A stretch of 64,000 nucleotides of DNA, taken from Komagataeibacter intermedius TF2 (GTDB taxonomy: Bacteria > Pseudomonadota > Alphaproteobacteria > Acetobacterales > Acetobacteraceae). Made by a program: the position numbers and the translations under genes. The notes under the pieces were generated by a model, which was given only the letters and a program-made list of their open reading frames with translations, was not told where the DNA came from and made no database searches. This document shows positions 26,967-38,734 of the stretch, in pieces. Position 1 is the first letter of the stretch, and every line of letters starts with the position of its first letter. The stretch covers positions 25,677 through 89,676 of the forward strand of contig NZ_BANF01000038.1 in assembly GCF_000964425.1 (NCBI RefSeq), read 5' to 3'.

Positions 26967-27619
26967 GGCGTCTCATGCGCTGCCTGCCTGCCGTCCTGCT
27001 CGCCGGACTGCCCGCCTGCGCCCATGCGGTCGAATGGCTGGCCCCGCCCGCGATGTATCCCCCCGATACATGGCAGGGGCGGTCCGTCGCCACTGTACGG
27101 GTGCTGGACAAGCTTGATGCCCATGTCCAGATGCTCGACATCCCCACGGGACAGGACGTTACCTATAAAAGCCTGACGCTGCACGCCACGTCATGCCTGC
27201 AGCGTCCGCCCACCCTGCCTGCGGACAGCGCCGCGTGGATGGAAGTGCACGATGCGCATGAAGGCATGGTGGCCTTCCAGGGATGGATGGCGATAGGCGA
27301 ACCCGCGACCGGCGTGTTCCAGAACCCGCTTTATGATGTGCAGCTTGCGGGATGCAGTGGCGATGCGGTGGCCCCGGTGCCACCGCCGCTTGCGACCGTG
27401 GCGGCCCCGGGCGTGGGGGCTGATGGCAGCCCGGTCCCGGCGGCGGCGGCTGGCGGCACTGCCCCATCGCCTGCACCGGGCACGGATGCGCCGGAGGCAT
27501 CGCAACCGATGTCGCCCACGCAGGCCCCGACCATGCCTCCCCCGGCGTCGCCGCCGCTGCCCATGCCGCCCGCCCCCGATCCGGGGGACGAGGGGGCTGC
27601 CCCGCTAATGCTGCATTAG
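26963..27619 (+). CDS. DUF2155 exported protein
   Basis: The protein is 218 aa. A signal peptide (RRLMRCLPAVLLAGLPACAHA) leads to the mature part. The conserved domain reads VATVRVLDKLDAHVQMLDIP, then TSCLQRPP, GMVAFQGWMAIGEPATGVFQNPLYDVQL: the DUF2155 pattern of alphaproteobacteria, with a conserved cysteine pair (about residues 77 and 132). The last 80 residues are a Pro/Ala low-complexity tail. It is likely periplasmic. It follows mlaD, suggesting an envelope role. Confidence 0.85.
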   Translation: MRRLMRCLPAVLLAGLPACAHAVEWLAPPAMYPPDTWQGRSVATVRVLDKLDAHVQMLDIPTGQDVTYKSLTLHATSCLQRPPTLPADSAAWMEVHDAHEGMVAFQGWMAIGEPATGVFQNPLYDVQLAGCSGDAVAPVPPPLATVAAPGVGADGSPVPAAAAGGTAPSPAPGTDAPEASQPMSPTQAPTMPPPASPPLPMPPAPDPGDEGAAPLMLH

Positions 27620-27715
27620 ATAATAGTTTAATTTGTATCGTATCAATGCTGTCGGTCTGTCCGGTATGGTTCCGGGCTTGCGTATTCCCCAGCTTTGCCG
27701 GAGGCTAGATCCATC

Positions 27716-28458
27716 ATGAGCAAGATACCTTCCCTTCCTTCGCTCGATCGGCTGCCTCCGCCTGCACGCGCGGCATTCCTGCTGGATTTTGATGGTACGC
27801 TGGTTGATATCGCTCCCACGCCTGAATCCGTCGTGGTGGCGCCCGGCCTGCTCGACACGCTAAAGCGCCTGCGTGACAGATGTGGGAATGCGCTGGCCGT
27901 GATTTCGGGGCGGCCCATTGACCAGATCGACCATTTTCTGGGGGATGTGCCCTATGCCGTGGCGGGTGAGCATGGCATCGCCATCCGCCATGCGCCGGGA
28001 CAGGCCATTGAACGCGCGCCCCTGCCGCCGGTGCCCGCCGCATGGATCGAACAGGCCGACAGGCTGGCCCATGCCCATCCCGGCGTGCGGATCGAACGCA
28101 AGAAGGCGGGGCTGGTGCTGCACTACCGGGGCGCGCCCGATGTGGGTCCGGAACTGGGTAAAATCGCGGATGACTGGGTCGCTGCGACCAATGGCGCCTT
28201 TCACGTGCAGGCGGCCAAGATGGCGTGGGAAATCCGCCCCGCGGGCATAGACAAGGGCCATGCGGTGGAAGTGCTGATGAAAAGCGCGCCATTTGCCGGG
28301 CGGGCCCCGATTTTCGTGGGTGATGACGTGACGGATGAAGATGGCATCCGCATGGCGGTGCATCTGGGTGGGGTCGGTTTCCGTATCCCGGCTGATTTCC
28401 CTGATCCCGCGGCCTTCCGTGGCTGGCTTGCGCAACTGGCACAGGGGGGCGGGGACAC

Positions 28459-28471
<13 letters not shown>
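27716..28471 (+). CDS. otsB: trehalose-6-phosphate phosphatase
   Basis: The protein is 251 aa from the ATG at 27716, preceded by GGAGG. HAD-phosphatase motifs are clear: FLLDFDGTLVDIAPTP (DxDGT nucleophile), AVISGRP, the HXXK-equivalent GIDKGHAVEVLM and GDDVTDEDG. It removes phosphate from trehalose-6-phosphate in the second step of trehalose synthesis. It overlaps otsA by 13 bases, so the two enzymes are co-expressed; trehalose protects against osmotic and drying stress. Confidence 0.95.
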
Positions 28472-29811
<1,340 letters not shown>

Positions 29812-29817
29812 CCAGCC

Positions 29818-30327
29818 ATGCGTTCAACTGCTTTATTGATGGTGCTGGCAGGGTTTGCCGCACTTGGTGTCGCGTGGTGGAGCCAGTACACACTCGGCCA
29901 CGTTCCCTGCGGGCTGTGCCTGTGGGAACGCTGGCCCTACCGTATCCTGATCGTGCTGGGGGCGTTTGCCACTGTATTGCCCCGCGACATGGCCCGCGGC
30001 GTGCTGTGGCTGTGCATGCCGGTGCTGCTGTGCGCCTTCGGGCTGTCGGTGGTGCATGTGGGGGTGGAACAGGGCTGGTGGGCCAGCCCGCTGCCTGAAT
30101 GCCGTGCACCCACGTTCCACGGCGGCAGTTTTGCCGAACGCCTGGCCTCCATGCCGCGCCGTCCGGCCAAGCCGTGCGACGCGGCGACCTATCTTGTGCC
30201 CGGCGTGCCAGTGTCCATGGCCATGATGGACGGGATCTATGCCCTTGCGCTGATCCCGGTTGTGCGCCGGGGATTGCGGATCAAGGCGAAGTTCCGCGGC
30301 CGCGGCCGAAAAACAATCCAAGGATAA
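29818..30327 (+). CDS. dsbB: disulphide bond formation protein B
   Basis: The protein is 169 aa. Four hydrophobic segments are visible (about residues 5-22, 42-58, 65-82 and 135-153). The quinone-linked redox motif is GHVPCGLCLWERWPY (CxxC in the first periplasmic loop). The second loop has LPECRAPTFHG, with Cys, and AKPCDAATYL, with Cys, as in DsbB. DsbB reoxidises DsbA by passing electrons to ubiquinone. No DsbA gene is adjacent. Its 3' end overlaps the convergent small gene by 47 bases. Confidence 0.94.
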   Translation: MRSTALLMVLAGFAALGVAWWSQYTLGHVPCGLCLWERWPYRILIVLGAFATVLPRDMARGVLWLCMPVLLCAFGLSVVHVGVEQGWWASPLPECRAPTFHGGSFAERLASMPRRPAKPCDAATYLVPGVPVSMAMMDGIYALALIPVVRRGLRIKAKFRGRGRKTIQG

Positions 30328-30457
30328 ACAGGACGATAAAGACAAAAAAGAGTACCTTGCCAAAATAGGCAAAGGTGTCCGAGATGCCGCCGAAGCCAAA
30401 GACCGCGGCGATCAGGGCCAGGACAAGGAATGTGATGGTCCAGCGTAACAGGTCCAT
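30281..30457 (-). CDS. DUF1328 small membrane protein
   Basis: The protein is 58 aa from the ATG at 30457, which precedes the conserved opening MDLLRWTITFLVLALIAA. It has two membrane helices with GFGGISDTFAYFGKVLFFVF between them, the signature of the YtjA/DUF1328 family. The function is unknown; related genes are often stress-induced. It is convergent with dsbB and overlaps its last 47 coding bases in another frame. Confidence 0.85.
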   Translation of the reverse strand: MDLLRWTITFLVLALIAAVFGFGGISDTFAYFGKVLFFVFIVLFILGLFFGRGRGTSP

Positions 30458-30601
30458 GATCCGGTTCCTTCCGATCGTTGTTGTGACAGACGCGGGCATG
30501 CCATCCGCTCTATAACAATGCGCCAGACGGCACCCGGTTCATCGGGCGGCATGATTTTGGTTTTCGGGGCGGGAAGGCAGGATATGACAGCAGGCGACAG
30601 C

Positions 30602-32644
<2,043 letters not shown>

Positions 32645-32811
32645 ACCGATCTGACCCTGATTCCGAATTTCTTAACCCATTGCTGTCAATTAGCGTCGTG
32701 AAAGCATCCCCTTCCCGGTCGTGACCATCATGGCGGCGTGGGTGGCGGGTCATCTGTAGCGAGGTCGGGAGACATGCATGTTCCCGCAATGCGTGAAAAG
32801 GAACGGAATGC

Positions 32812-34227
32812 ATGGGTGTGACCGTAACCGGGGCCACGGGCCAGACGCTGGGGATCAATCCGGACAGCAGCGCCATCGCGGGACTGCAGCAGGCGGGCGA
32901 GGCGGCGGCCCTGCAATCGCTGATCGGCGGCATTCCCGGTGCTGACATCACCGCACTGACGCAGGCCTATGGCGGGGACATCACCAACGTTCCGGCGCAG
33001 TCCCTGCGCATGCTGGGCGTGGCCGGGATCGACCGGTCGATCGCGCAGCAGATTGGCGGGGCGGCCCAGCAGATCACATCCGACGGGTATTATGACACGA
33101 CCGCCAGCAAGGTCGTGATTGGCAGTACAACGCCCACGCCGCTGGATGGCACCGTCGTCCTGGACAGCGGCAGCCAGGCCGTGACCGCCGTGGACGGCAA
33201 CATGGGCGAGGTGGATTTCATCGCCGGATCGGGCGACGTGAATTATTACGCGGCAGGTGGCAATACCGAGTTCGTCAGTGGCGGCGGGCAGGATGTCATG
33301 CACGTCATGGGCGGCACCGATACGGTCTATGCCTTTGACGGCACGCCCACCGTGACCGGAGACTGGAACGCCCCCGGTGGGGCGACGGCGTTTGACGGTG
33401 GCAATGCGCAGTTGCAGGTATTTGATGGCGTCGTGGTGCAGGATGTCAGCAATTCGGGCATCGTTACCTATGCAACCGATGATTATTTTGAAGAGCCGGC
33501 CCCCGCGCAGGATACCGCAACCATTGATGGGGGCGTGTCCGACACTATTTACGGCAGCAATGATCTTGTTATCAATTCCACCAGCGACAGTACCATCCGG
33601 GGCGATGACAGCCTGACCGTAAGCGGGGGCGACAGCGATACGATTTCGGCCAGCTATTCCACTCTGCTTGATAATGTCGATGCCAGTTCGATTTCGGTCA
33701 GCGTGCCGGGCACACTGACATTCATTGATGGCAGCAAGGGCATTTCCGACACCGTAACCGGAAGCAATGCCACCATTTTCGGCACTGCCGGACTGGACCT
33801 GAGCGCGAATACAGCCGGGAACATCACTTATTACGCCAGCGGCGGGAATGAAACACTTGATGGCGGGCTGTCAACGAATGCGCTCTACGCCGTGGCGGGC
33901 AACGGGAACGACACCCTGATTGGCGGTGAGGGGGCTGACACCCTGCAGGCCGGTCTGGGCAATGACCTGCTGCAGGCAGGGAACGGCACGACGGAATTCG
34001 ATTTCATCAAGGGACAGGATGGTGGAAACGACATCATTCAGGACTTTGGCAAGTCGGCGGGCAATGCCGTCAAGCTGTCCGGTTATGATACGAGTGCGGG
34101 TTCCATCCAGTCCATGCTGGACAACGCCACCATTGCTGGCGGGAATACGACCGTCAGTCTGGATGATGCAACCCGGATCACCTTTGTCGGCGTGACGGAC
34201 CTGAAGGCGCAGAATTTCAAAAGCTGA
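32812..34227 (+). CDS. RTX-type calcium-binding repeat protein
   Basis: The protein is 471 aa, rich in Asp, Gly, Thr and Asn, with no Cys and almost no Lys or Arg. There is no N-terminal signal peptide, as in type I secreted proteins. Near residues 360-390, GNGNDTLIGGEGADTLQAGL and GNDLLQAGNGTTEF carry two or three RTX nonapeptide repeats. Earlier segments have degenerate beta-roll-like runs such as DGGVSDTIYGSNDLVI. It may be an exported adhesin or enzyme scaffold. No type I transporter gene is in the window. Confidence 0.8.
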   Translation: MGVTVTGATGQTLGINPDSSAIAGLQQAGEAAALQSLIGGIPGADITALTQAYGGDITNVPAQSLRMLGVAGIDRSIAQQIGGAAQQITSDGYYDTTASKVVIGSTTPTPLDGTVVLDSGSQAVTAVDGNMGEVDFIAGSGDVNYYAAGGNTEFVSGGGQDVMHVMGGTDTVYAFDGTPTVTGDWNAPGGATAFDGGNAQLQVFDGVVVQDVSNSGIVTYATDDYFEEPAPAQDTATIDGGVSDTIYGSNDLVINSTSDSTIRGDDSLTVSGGDSDTISASYSTLLDNVDASSISVSVPGTLTFIDGSKGISDTVTGSNATIFGTAGLDLSANTAGNITYYASGGNETLDGGLSTNALYAVAGNGNDTLIGGEGADTLQAGLGNDLLQAGNGTTEFDFIKGQDGGNDIIQDFGKSAGNAVKLSGYDTSAGSIQSMLDNATIAGGNTTVSLDDATRITFVGVTDLKAQNFKS

Positions 34228-34243
34228 GGCTTGCCGCCCATAA

Positions 34244-34290
34244 CCCGCGCCAGACACCACCATCTACATGATGGCAGTATCTGGCGCGGG
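34244..34290 (+). terminator. terminator of the RTX gene
   Basis: CCCGCGCCAGA (34244-34254) pairs perfectly with TCTGGCGCGGG (34280-34290). An inner CCATC/GATGG stem lies between them, and AAATATTTTT follows. This is a classic strong hairpin 17 bases after the RTX stop. Confidence 0.75.
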
Positions 34291-34580
34291 AAATATTTTT
34301 CAGGGCCAGTTTTTTTTAGCCATAACAATACGATTTCGATATAAACAATCTGTTATCGCACAGATAGGCCGATATAACTGCCGTTTTCGCAGAGGCTTCG
34401 GTTCTTGCTGACCACAACAGCAGGAATTTTCATGTGATAACAAAAAATTGCTGGTGTAACCCCATTCATCGGGTTAAAAGCCGCGACCGTCCGGCCCAGA
34501 TGGGCGGCAATACCCGTCTGGTTACGCGAACAGGATACTTACGACATTCATTTTTAGCCCGAAAGGAGCAGGCCGTTACG
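34291..34580 (+). promoter_or_regulatory. AT-richer leader/promoter region of the HU gene
   Basis: About 290 bases with several AT-rich stretches (for example ACAATACGATTTCGATATAA) and a TGATAAC box lie upstream of the HU gene. A GAAAGGAG ribosome site (34561-34568) lies 12 bases before its ATG. I could not fix -35 and -10 boxes with confidence. Confidence 0.35.
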
Positions 34581-34850
34581 ATGAGTAAAGCCTTTATTGC
34601 AGCAGTTATTCAGGATTCGATTGACTGCACGGGTGTCGCAGCCAACCAGGCTGCTTCTGACCTGATCGCGGCGATTGTCAAGGAACTGAAGCGTGAGGGT
34701 GGCTTTACCCTGCCGTCTTTCGGCACGTTTACGGTCAAGAAAACCAAGGCCCGCAAGGCGCTCAATCCCCGCACCGGCGAGCCGGTGAAGGTCAAGGCGG
34801 GCAAGACGGTCCGCTTCAAGGCCAGCCCCAACCTCAAGAAAGCTGTCTGA
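34581..34850 (+). CDS. HU-family DNA-binding protein
   Basis: The protein is 89 aa from the ATG at 34581. It has the HU fold pattern: N-terminal helices (SKAFIAAVIQDSIDCTGV), REGGFTLPSFGTFTVKKTKA, and the DNA-binding arm with GKTVRFKASPNLKKAV at the end. RNPRTGEP is present as LNPRTGEPV. It bends and compacts DNA in the nucleoid. The arm sequence ARKALNPRTGEPVKVKAGK is typical of alphaproteobacterial HU. A hairpin terminator follows. Confidence 0.93.
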   Translation: MSKAFIAAVIQDSIDCTGVAANQAASDLIAAIVKELKREGGFTLPSFGTFTVKKTKARKALNPRTGEPVKVKAGKTVRFKASPNLKKAV

Positions 34851-34860
34851 CATCTGGCAG

Positions 34861-34891
34861 CTTCGCGCCATTTCATAAAAATGGCGCGAAG
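34861..34891. terminator. bidirectional terminator between HU and lutC
   Basis: CTTCGCGCCATTT (34861-34873) pairs with AATGGCGCGAAG (34880-34891) across a short AT-rich loop; flanking CTGGCAG/CTGCCGG can extend the stem. It serves both the HU gene and the convergent lutABC operon. Confidence 0.75.
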
Positions 34892-34906
34892 GGCTGCCGG
34901 TCACAT

Positions 34907-35494
34907 TCAGGCAAACCAGACCGAAAGGGACCGCACGCCCTGTGCGCCCCGGATCAGCACGCCCTGAATATCCGCCGTGGCGGACGGGCCGCTCATTAGC
35001 ACGCCATAATTGGCGGATCTGAATTCCGGCCGTTCCTGATAGGCGGTGTGCATGTTCGCCGTAATCGAGTCGGGGGACAGCACCACCACGATGTGCTGCC
35101 CCAGATGGGCGAAGGAGTTGATCGGCAGCTGCGATTCGCTCAGGAAAATTGACCCCATTTCCGCAATGCCGAACGGCGCGCGCACCACGGTCACGTCAAT
35201 GGTTGCCGCGTCCTGAGGGGTCTTGACCTTTTCCACCGGCAGTGTGCCTTTCGCTTCTGGCACGTTGGAACAGATCACCTTCGCATCCGGGTGACGGCGC
35301 ATGATGGCCTGATCCAGTGTTTCGCCTTTCACGGGTTCCAGCACGTCGCCGCCCAGTATTTTCAGGCTGGCGATAAACCGCTCACGGCTTGCGTCAAGAT
35401 CACCAAGTGTCTTGACCGGCGGCAGCGGATGGTTTTCCGGCGTGGGGCGGTTGTTGCGCAGGGCCTGCAGGATCTCGTCGCGTGCGGCGCTCAT
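34907..35494 (-). CDS. lutC: lactate utilization protein C (LUD domain)
   Basis: The protein is 195 aa and matches the LutC/YkgG LUD domain: RDEILQALRNNRPTP at the N terminus, TVVRAPFGIAEMGSIFLSES and SGPSATADIQGVLIRGAQGV with the SATADI motif. With LutA and LutB it forms the iron-sulphur L-lactate oxidase that feeds electrons to the respiratory chain. It overlaps lutB by four bases as the third gene of a three-gene operon. Confidence 0.92.
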   Translation of the reverse strand: MSAARDEILQALRNNRPTPENHPLPPVKTLGDLDASRERFIASLKILGGDVLEPVKGETLDQAIMRRHPDAKVICSNVPEAKGTLPVEKVKTPQDAATIDVTVVRAPFGIAEMGSIFLSESQLPINSFAHLGQHIVVVLSPDSITANMHTAYQERPEFRSANYGVLMSGPSATADIQGVLIRGAQGVRSLSVWFA

Positions 35495-36903
35495 TTCTTG
35501 GTCTCCGGTGCGGCGGCAGGCTTGGTCTTCTCGCGGTTCTTGCGATACCAGTCATTGAATGTCTGCTTGACCGGATGCGGGTTTTCGCGGTGCTTGCCCC
35601 ATGGGTTCAACCAGTTATACAGCACGAAGCGCGGCATGGAGCCCAGCGAGACCTCGGTCATCCTGATGGCGGCGCGGTACATCCTGGGCTGACCCATAAG
35701 CTTGCCCGCCATGTGCATGATCTCGCGCTTGACGAAGGGCATTTCATGGTGCTGCACCAGCACGCGGCGCCATTTGTACAGCTGTTCGTGGATGTTGATC
35801 TTGACCGGACAGACATTGGTGCAGCTTCCGTTCAGCGTCGAGGCATAGGGAAGCGTGCTGTATTTGCGTTCGTTGAATGTCGGGTCAATGATCGCGCCGA
35901 TCGGGCCGGAATACACCGCGCCATAGGACAGCCCGCCCGAACGGCGGTACACCGGGCAGGTGTTCATGCACGCGCCACAGCGGATGCATTTGAGCGATGT
36001 CCAGAAATCTTCCATGCCCAGACGTGCGGACCGGCCGTTATCGACCAGCACCACATGCATCTCGCCCCCCTTCTGCGGGCCACGGAAATGGGTGGTGTAC
36101 TGCGTGATCGGCGATCCTAGCGCGCTGCGTGACAGCAGGCGGATGAACACGCCAAGGTCGGCCATGCGCGGGACAAGGCGTTCGATCCCGATGGTTGCGA
36201 TGTGCAGGTTGGGCACGGTCGCGCTCAGGTCCGCGTTGCCTTCGTTGGTGCAGACCACGAACGTGCCGGTTTCCGCCACCACGAAATTGCCGCCCGTCAT
36301 GCCCGCATCCGCATGCAGGATCACGGGACGGGCCGCCTGGCGCTGTGCTTCGGCCAGCAGGTGCGGGTCACGGATGTTGGGATCGGTGTGGTAATCCTTC
36401 GCGAAGATCCTGGCCACGTCCGATGTCAGCTTGTGCACCGCCGGCACCACGATGTGGCTGGGCAACTGGTCATCAAGCTGCTGGATGCGTTCGCCCAGGT
36501 CCGTCTCGGTTACGGTGACACCCTGTTTTGCAAGATAGGGCCGCATGTCACACTCTTCGGTGACCATGGACTTGCTCTTGATCAGGTTGCGCGCGTTATG
36601 GGCCTTCAGGATATCGCCCACGATGCGGTTATGTTCCGCCCCGTCGCGTGCCCAGTGGACGTGAATGCCGTTCTTTTTCGCGTTTTCCTCGAACTGCTCC
36701 AGATATTCGGGCAGGCGGGACAGCGTGTGTTCCTTGATGCGGGAGGCCTCTTCACGCAGTTCCTGCCATTCGGGCAGCATATGCATCTGGCCGTCACGCT
36801 TCTGGCGCATGTCCCACAGGCGTTCGTCATGGAACTGCAGGTGGGGCGCATCCTCAAGGAAATGCTCGGCTGCGCGGGCATGGTTGACGGGCTTGTTGCT
36901 CAT
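35491..36903 (-). CDS. lutB: lactate utilization protein B, iron-sulphur
   Basis: The protein is 470 aa. It joins an N-terminal LUD-type domain (ARDGAEHNRIVGDILKAH, VTEECDMRPYLA, GGNFVVAETGTFVVC) to two ferredoxin-like clusters: KCIRCGACMNTCPVYRR at about residue 306 and GSCTNVCPVKIN at about 358. These carry 4Fe-4S centres that pass electrons within the LutABC lactate oxidase. It overlaps lutA by four bases and lutC by four. Length and motifs are standard. Confidence 0.95.
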   Translation of the reverse strand: MSNKPVNHARAAEHFLEDAPHLQFHDERLWDMRQKRDGQMHMLPEWQELREEASRIKEHTLSRLPEYLEQFEENAKKNGIHVHWARDGAEHNRIVGDILKAHNARNLIKSKSMVTEECDMRPYLAKQGVTVTETDLGERIQQLDDQLPSHIVVPAVHKLTSDVARIFAKDYHTDPNIRDPHLLAEAQRQAARPVILHADAGMTGGNFVVAETGTFVVCTNEGNADLSATVPNLHIATIGIERLVPRMADLGVFIRLLSRSALGSPITQYTTHFRGPQKGGEMHVVLVDNGRSARLGMEDFWTSLKCIRCGACMNTCPVYRRSGGLSYGAVYSGPIGAIIDPTFNERKYSTLPYASTLNGSCTNVCPVKINIHEQLYKWRRVLVQHHEMPFVKREIMHMAGKLMGQPRMYRAAIRMTEVSLGSMPRFVLYNWLNPWGKHRENPHPVKQTFNDWYRKNREKTKPAAAPETKK

Positions 36904-37643
36904 TCTGCTGCTCCGTTAAGGATCTGCGCGATATGAATGAAGCGGATGGGGACGCCGGCGCGCTCGGCACAGCCCTGCTGGTGCATGACGCACGAAGAGT
37001 CGGCCGAGACGATGTACTCCGCGCCTGCCTGATAATGGTCACGCACCTTGTCCACGCCCATCCTGGCTGACACGGCTTCTTCCGTGACCGAGAAGGTGCC
37101 CCCGAACCCGCAGCATTCATCGGGCCGCTTGGGGGTGACAAAGCGGATGCCCTTCACCTTGGACAGCAGGTCCATCGGCTTGGAAAACGGCTTTTCCCCC
37201 AGTTCGGACATGCTGGCCGTACGCAGGGCGCGCAGTGTGCCGCAGCTGTTGTGCAGGCCCACGGTGTGGTTGAATTCCGCCCACGGGAAGGCATCGACCT
37301 TCAGGACATCATGCAGGAATTCCACCAGTTCATAGGTGTTTTCACGTACATGGCGGACTTCGTCGGTCTGTGGAATCGCATCGAAATTGTCGCGGACATG
37401 ATGCGTGCAGCTGCCCGATGGCATGACGATCTTGTCGTATCTGGCGAAATTGCGAACAAACAGGGCTTCCGCGGCGGCAGCGTCCGAATTGCAGCCGGAA
37501 TTGCCCATAGGCTGGCCACAGCAGGTCTGGTCCAGCGGATATTCGACATCCTGTCCCAGTTTTTCCAGCAGTTCCAGCGTGGCAATCCCTGCCTCAGGGT
37601 AGAACGCGTCGATATAACACGGAATGAACAGGCCAATTTTCAT
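36900..37643 (-). CDS. lutA: lactate utilization protein A, CCG-domain
   Basis: The protein is 247 aa from the ATG at 37643, where MKIGLFIPCYIDAFYPEAG is the family opening. It has two CCG cysteine-rich domains: TCCGQPMGNSG (about residue 44) and DECCGFGGTFSV (about residue 170). These are the signature of LutA/YkgE and related heterodisulphide reductase-like subunits. It is the first gene of the lutABC operon and divergent from a LysR gene, the likely regulator. No lactate permease lies next to it. Confidence 0.94.
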   Translation of the reverse strand: MKIGLFIPCYIDAFYPEAGIATLELLEKLGQDVEYPLDQTCCGQPMGNSGCNSDAAAAEALFVRNFARYDKIVMPSGSCTHHVRDNFDAIPQTDEVRHVRENTYELVEFLHDVLKVDAFPWAEFNHTVGLHNSCGTLRALRTASMSELGEKPFSKPMDLLSKVKGIRFVTPKRPDECCGFGGTFSVTEEAVSARMGVDKVRDHYQAGAEYIVSADSSCVMHQQGCAERAGVPIRFIHIAQILNGAAE

Positions 37644-37725
37644 TATGGGATACTCATCCTCAGCACGATTGGCGCGAAACGTGGCGCAAGCCATGTTATT
37701 TCGTCAAATATATATTGAAAGACAT

Positions 37726-37748
37726 TCCCATATATAATTTATATGGGA
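37726..37748. promoter_or_regulatory. perfect palindrome at the lutABC/lysR divergent promoter
   Basis: TCCCATATA, five bases, TATATGGGA: nine-bp perfect inverted arms. The right arm ends one base before the LysR ATG at 37750 and includes its GGGA ribosome site; TATAAT (37733-37738) lies in the centre. This is a strong candidate operator for the divergent LysR protein acting on itself and on lutABC. Confidence 0.6.
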
Positions 37749-37749
37749 C

Positions 37750-38694
37750 ATGGATTTAAGGCATTTGCGATATTTTGTAGCCGTTGCCGAGAACGGGAGC
37801 TTTACCCGTGCTGCAGAGCAGCTAGGCATAGAACAGCCACCTTTGAGCCAGCAGATCAAGCAGCTTGAAAATGAACTGGGCGTCCTGCTGTTCCAGCGCC
37901 TGACGCGTGGGGTCAGGCTGACGGATATCGGCCTGGTCCTGCTGGATCAGGCGCGTGCCCTGCTGGGCATGCAGCAGCAGTTCCTTGCCACGGCACAGGG
38001 GCTGGCGCGGGGTGAGAAGGGACATATCCGCGTGGGGCTGGCGGGTGCGGTTTCGCTGCTGCCCATGATTCCGCTGACGGTACGGCGTTTTCGGGAGGTG
38101 TGGCCCGATGTCACGATCTATCTGGAGGAAAGCAATACCCCCGCCCTGCGTAAAAGCCTGCATGACCGGGCCATAGACATCGCCATTGTCCGCCCGCCTG
38201 TGCCCGACGGGGCGGGCCTGCTGGTGTCCCCCCTGCTGGAGGAGGAAACGGTCGTGGCCCTGCCCAAGGGGCACCCGCTTGCCATCCACCGTCACCTGGA
38301 GCTGGAAATGCTGGTGGATGAACCCTTCATCATCTTCCCGCGTGAACTGGGGCCGGGGTTTCATGATGCGATCCTGTCCGCGTGCCACAATGCCGGTTTC
38401 ACGCCGCGCATGGGCCAGCAGGCCCCGCAGATCGCGTCCACCGTACCGCTGGTGGCCGCGGGGCTTGGCGTATCGGTCGTGCCCCGGTCGCTGCACCAGA
38501 TCCATTCGGGGGGCGTGACCTATCATTCGCTGGGTGCGAAGGCGCCGCGCGCGGAACTGGCCATTGCCATGCGGGCGGGACAGCATGTGCCGCTGCTGGC
38601 CAATTTCATTTCCACCCTGCGGGCATGCTGCCGGGACATGAACGACAGCGCCATTTCCATTGCCCCCGTCACGGGGGAGGAAGAAACCGCCTGA
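37750..38694 (+). CDS. LysR-family transcriptional regulator
   Basis: The protein is 314 aa, the normal LysR length. The N-terminal helix-turn-helix is standard (MDLRHLRYFVAVAENGSFTR, AAEQLGIEQPPLSQQIKQLE). The effector-binding domain starts about residue 90 (IRVGLAGAVSLLPMIPL) and has the typical LVDEPFIIFPRELGPGFHD and VPLVAAGLGVSVVP motifs. It is read away from lutABC with a short shared region, so lactate-responsive control of that operon is the likeliest role. The inducer is not known. Confidence 0.92.
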   Translation: MDLRHLRYFVAVAENGSFTRAAEQLGIEQPPLSQQIKQLENELGVLLFQRLTRGVRLTDIGLVLLDQARALLGMQQQFLATAQGLARGEKGHIRVGLAGAVSLLPMIPLTVRRFREVWPDVTIYLEESNTPALRKSLHDRAIDIAIVRPPVPDGAGLLVSPLLEEETVVALPKGHPLAIHRHLELEMLVDEPFIIFPRELGPGFHDAILSACHNAGFTPRMGQQAPQIASTVPLVAAGLGVSVVPRSLHQIHSGGVTYHSLGAKAPRAELAIAMRAGQHVPLLANFISTLRACCRDMNDSAISIAPVTGEEETA

Positions 38695-38734
38695 CATATC
38701 GGCCCGCAGCGCGTTCGGGGAAATTTCTTTTATA

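Noticed and set aside
30518..30601. Longer NadE start 28 codons upstream
   Set aside because: The extra residues lack conservation features and a ribosome site; the family opening starts at 30602.
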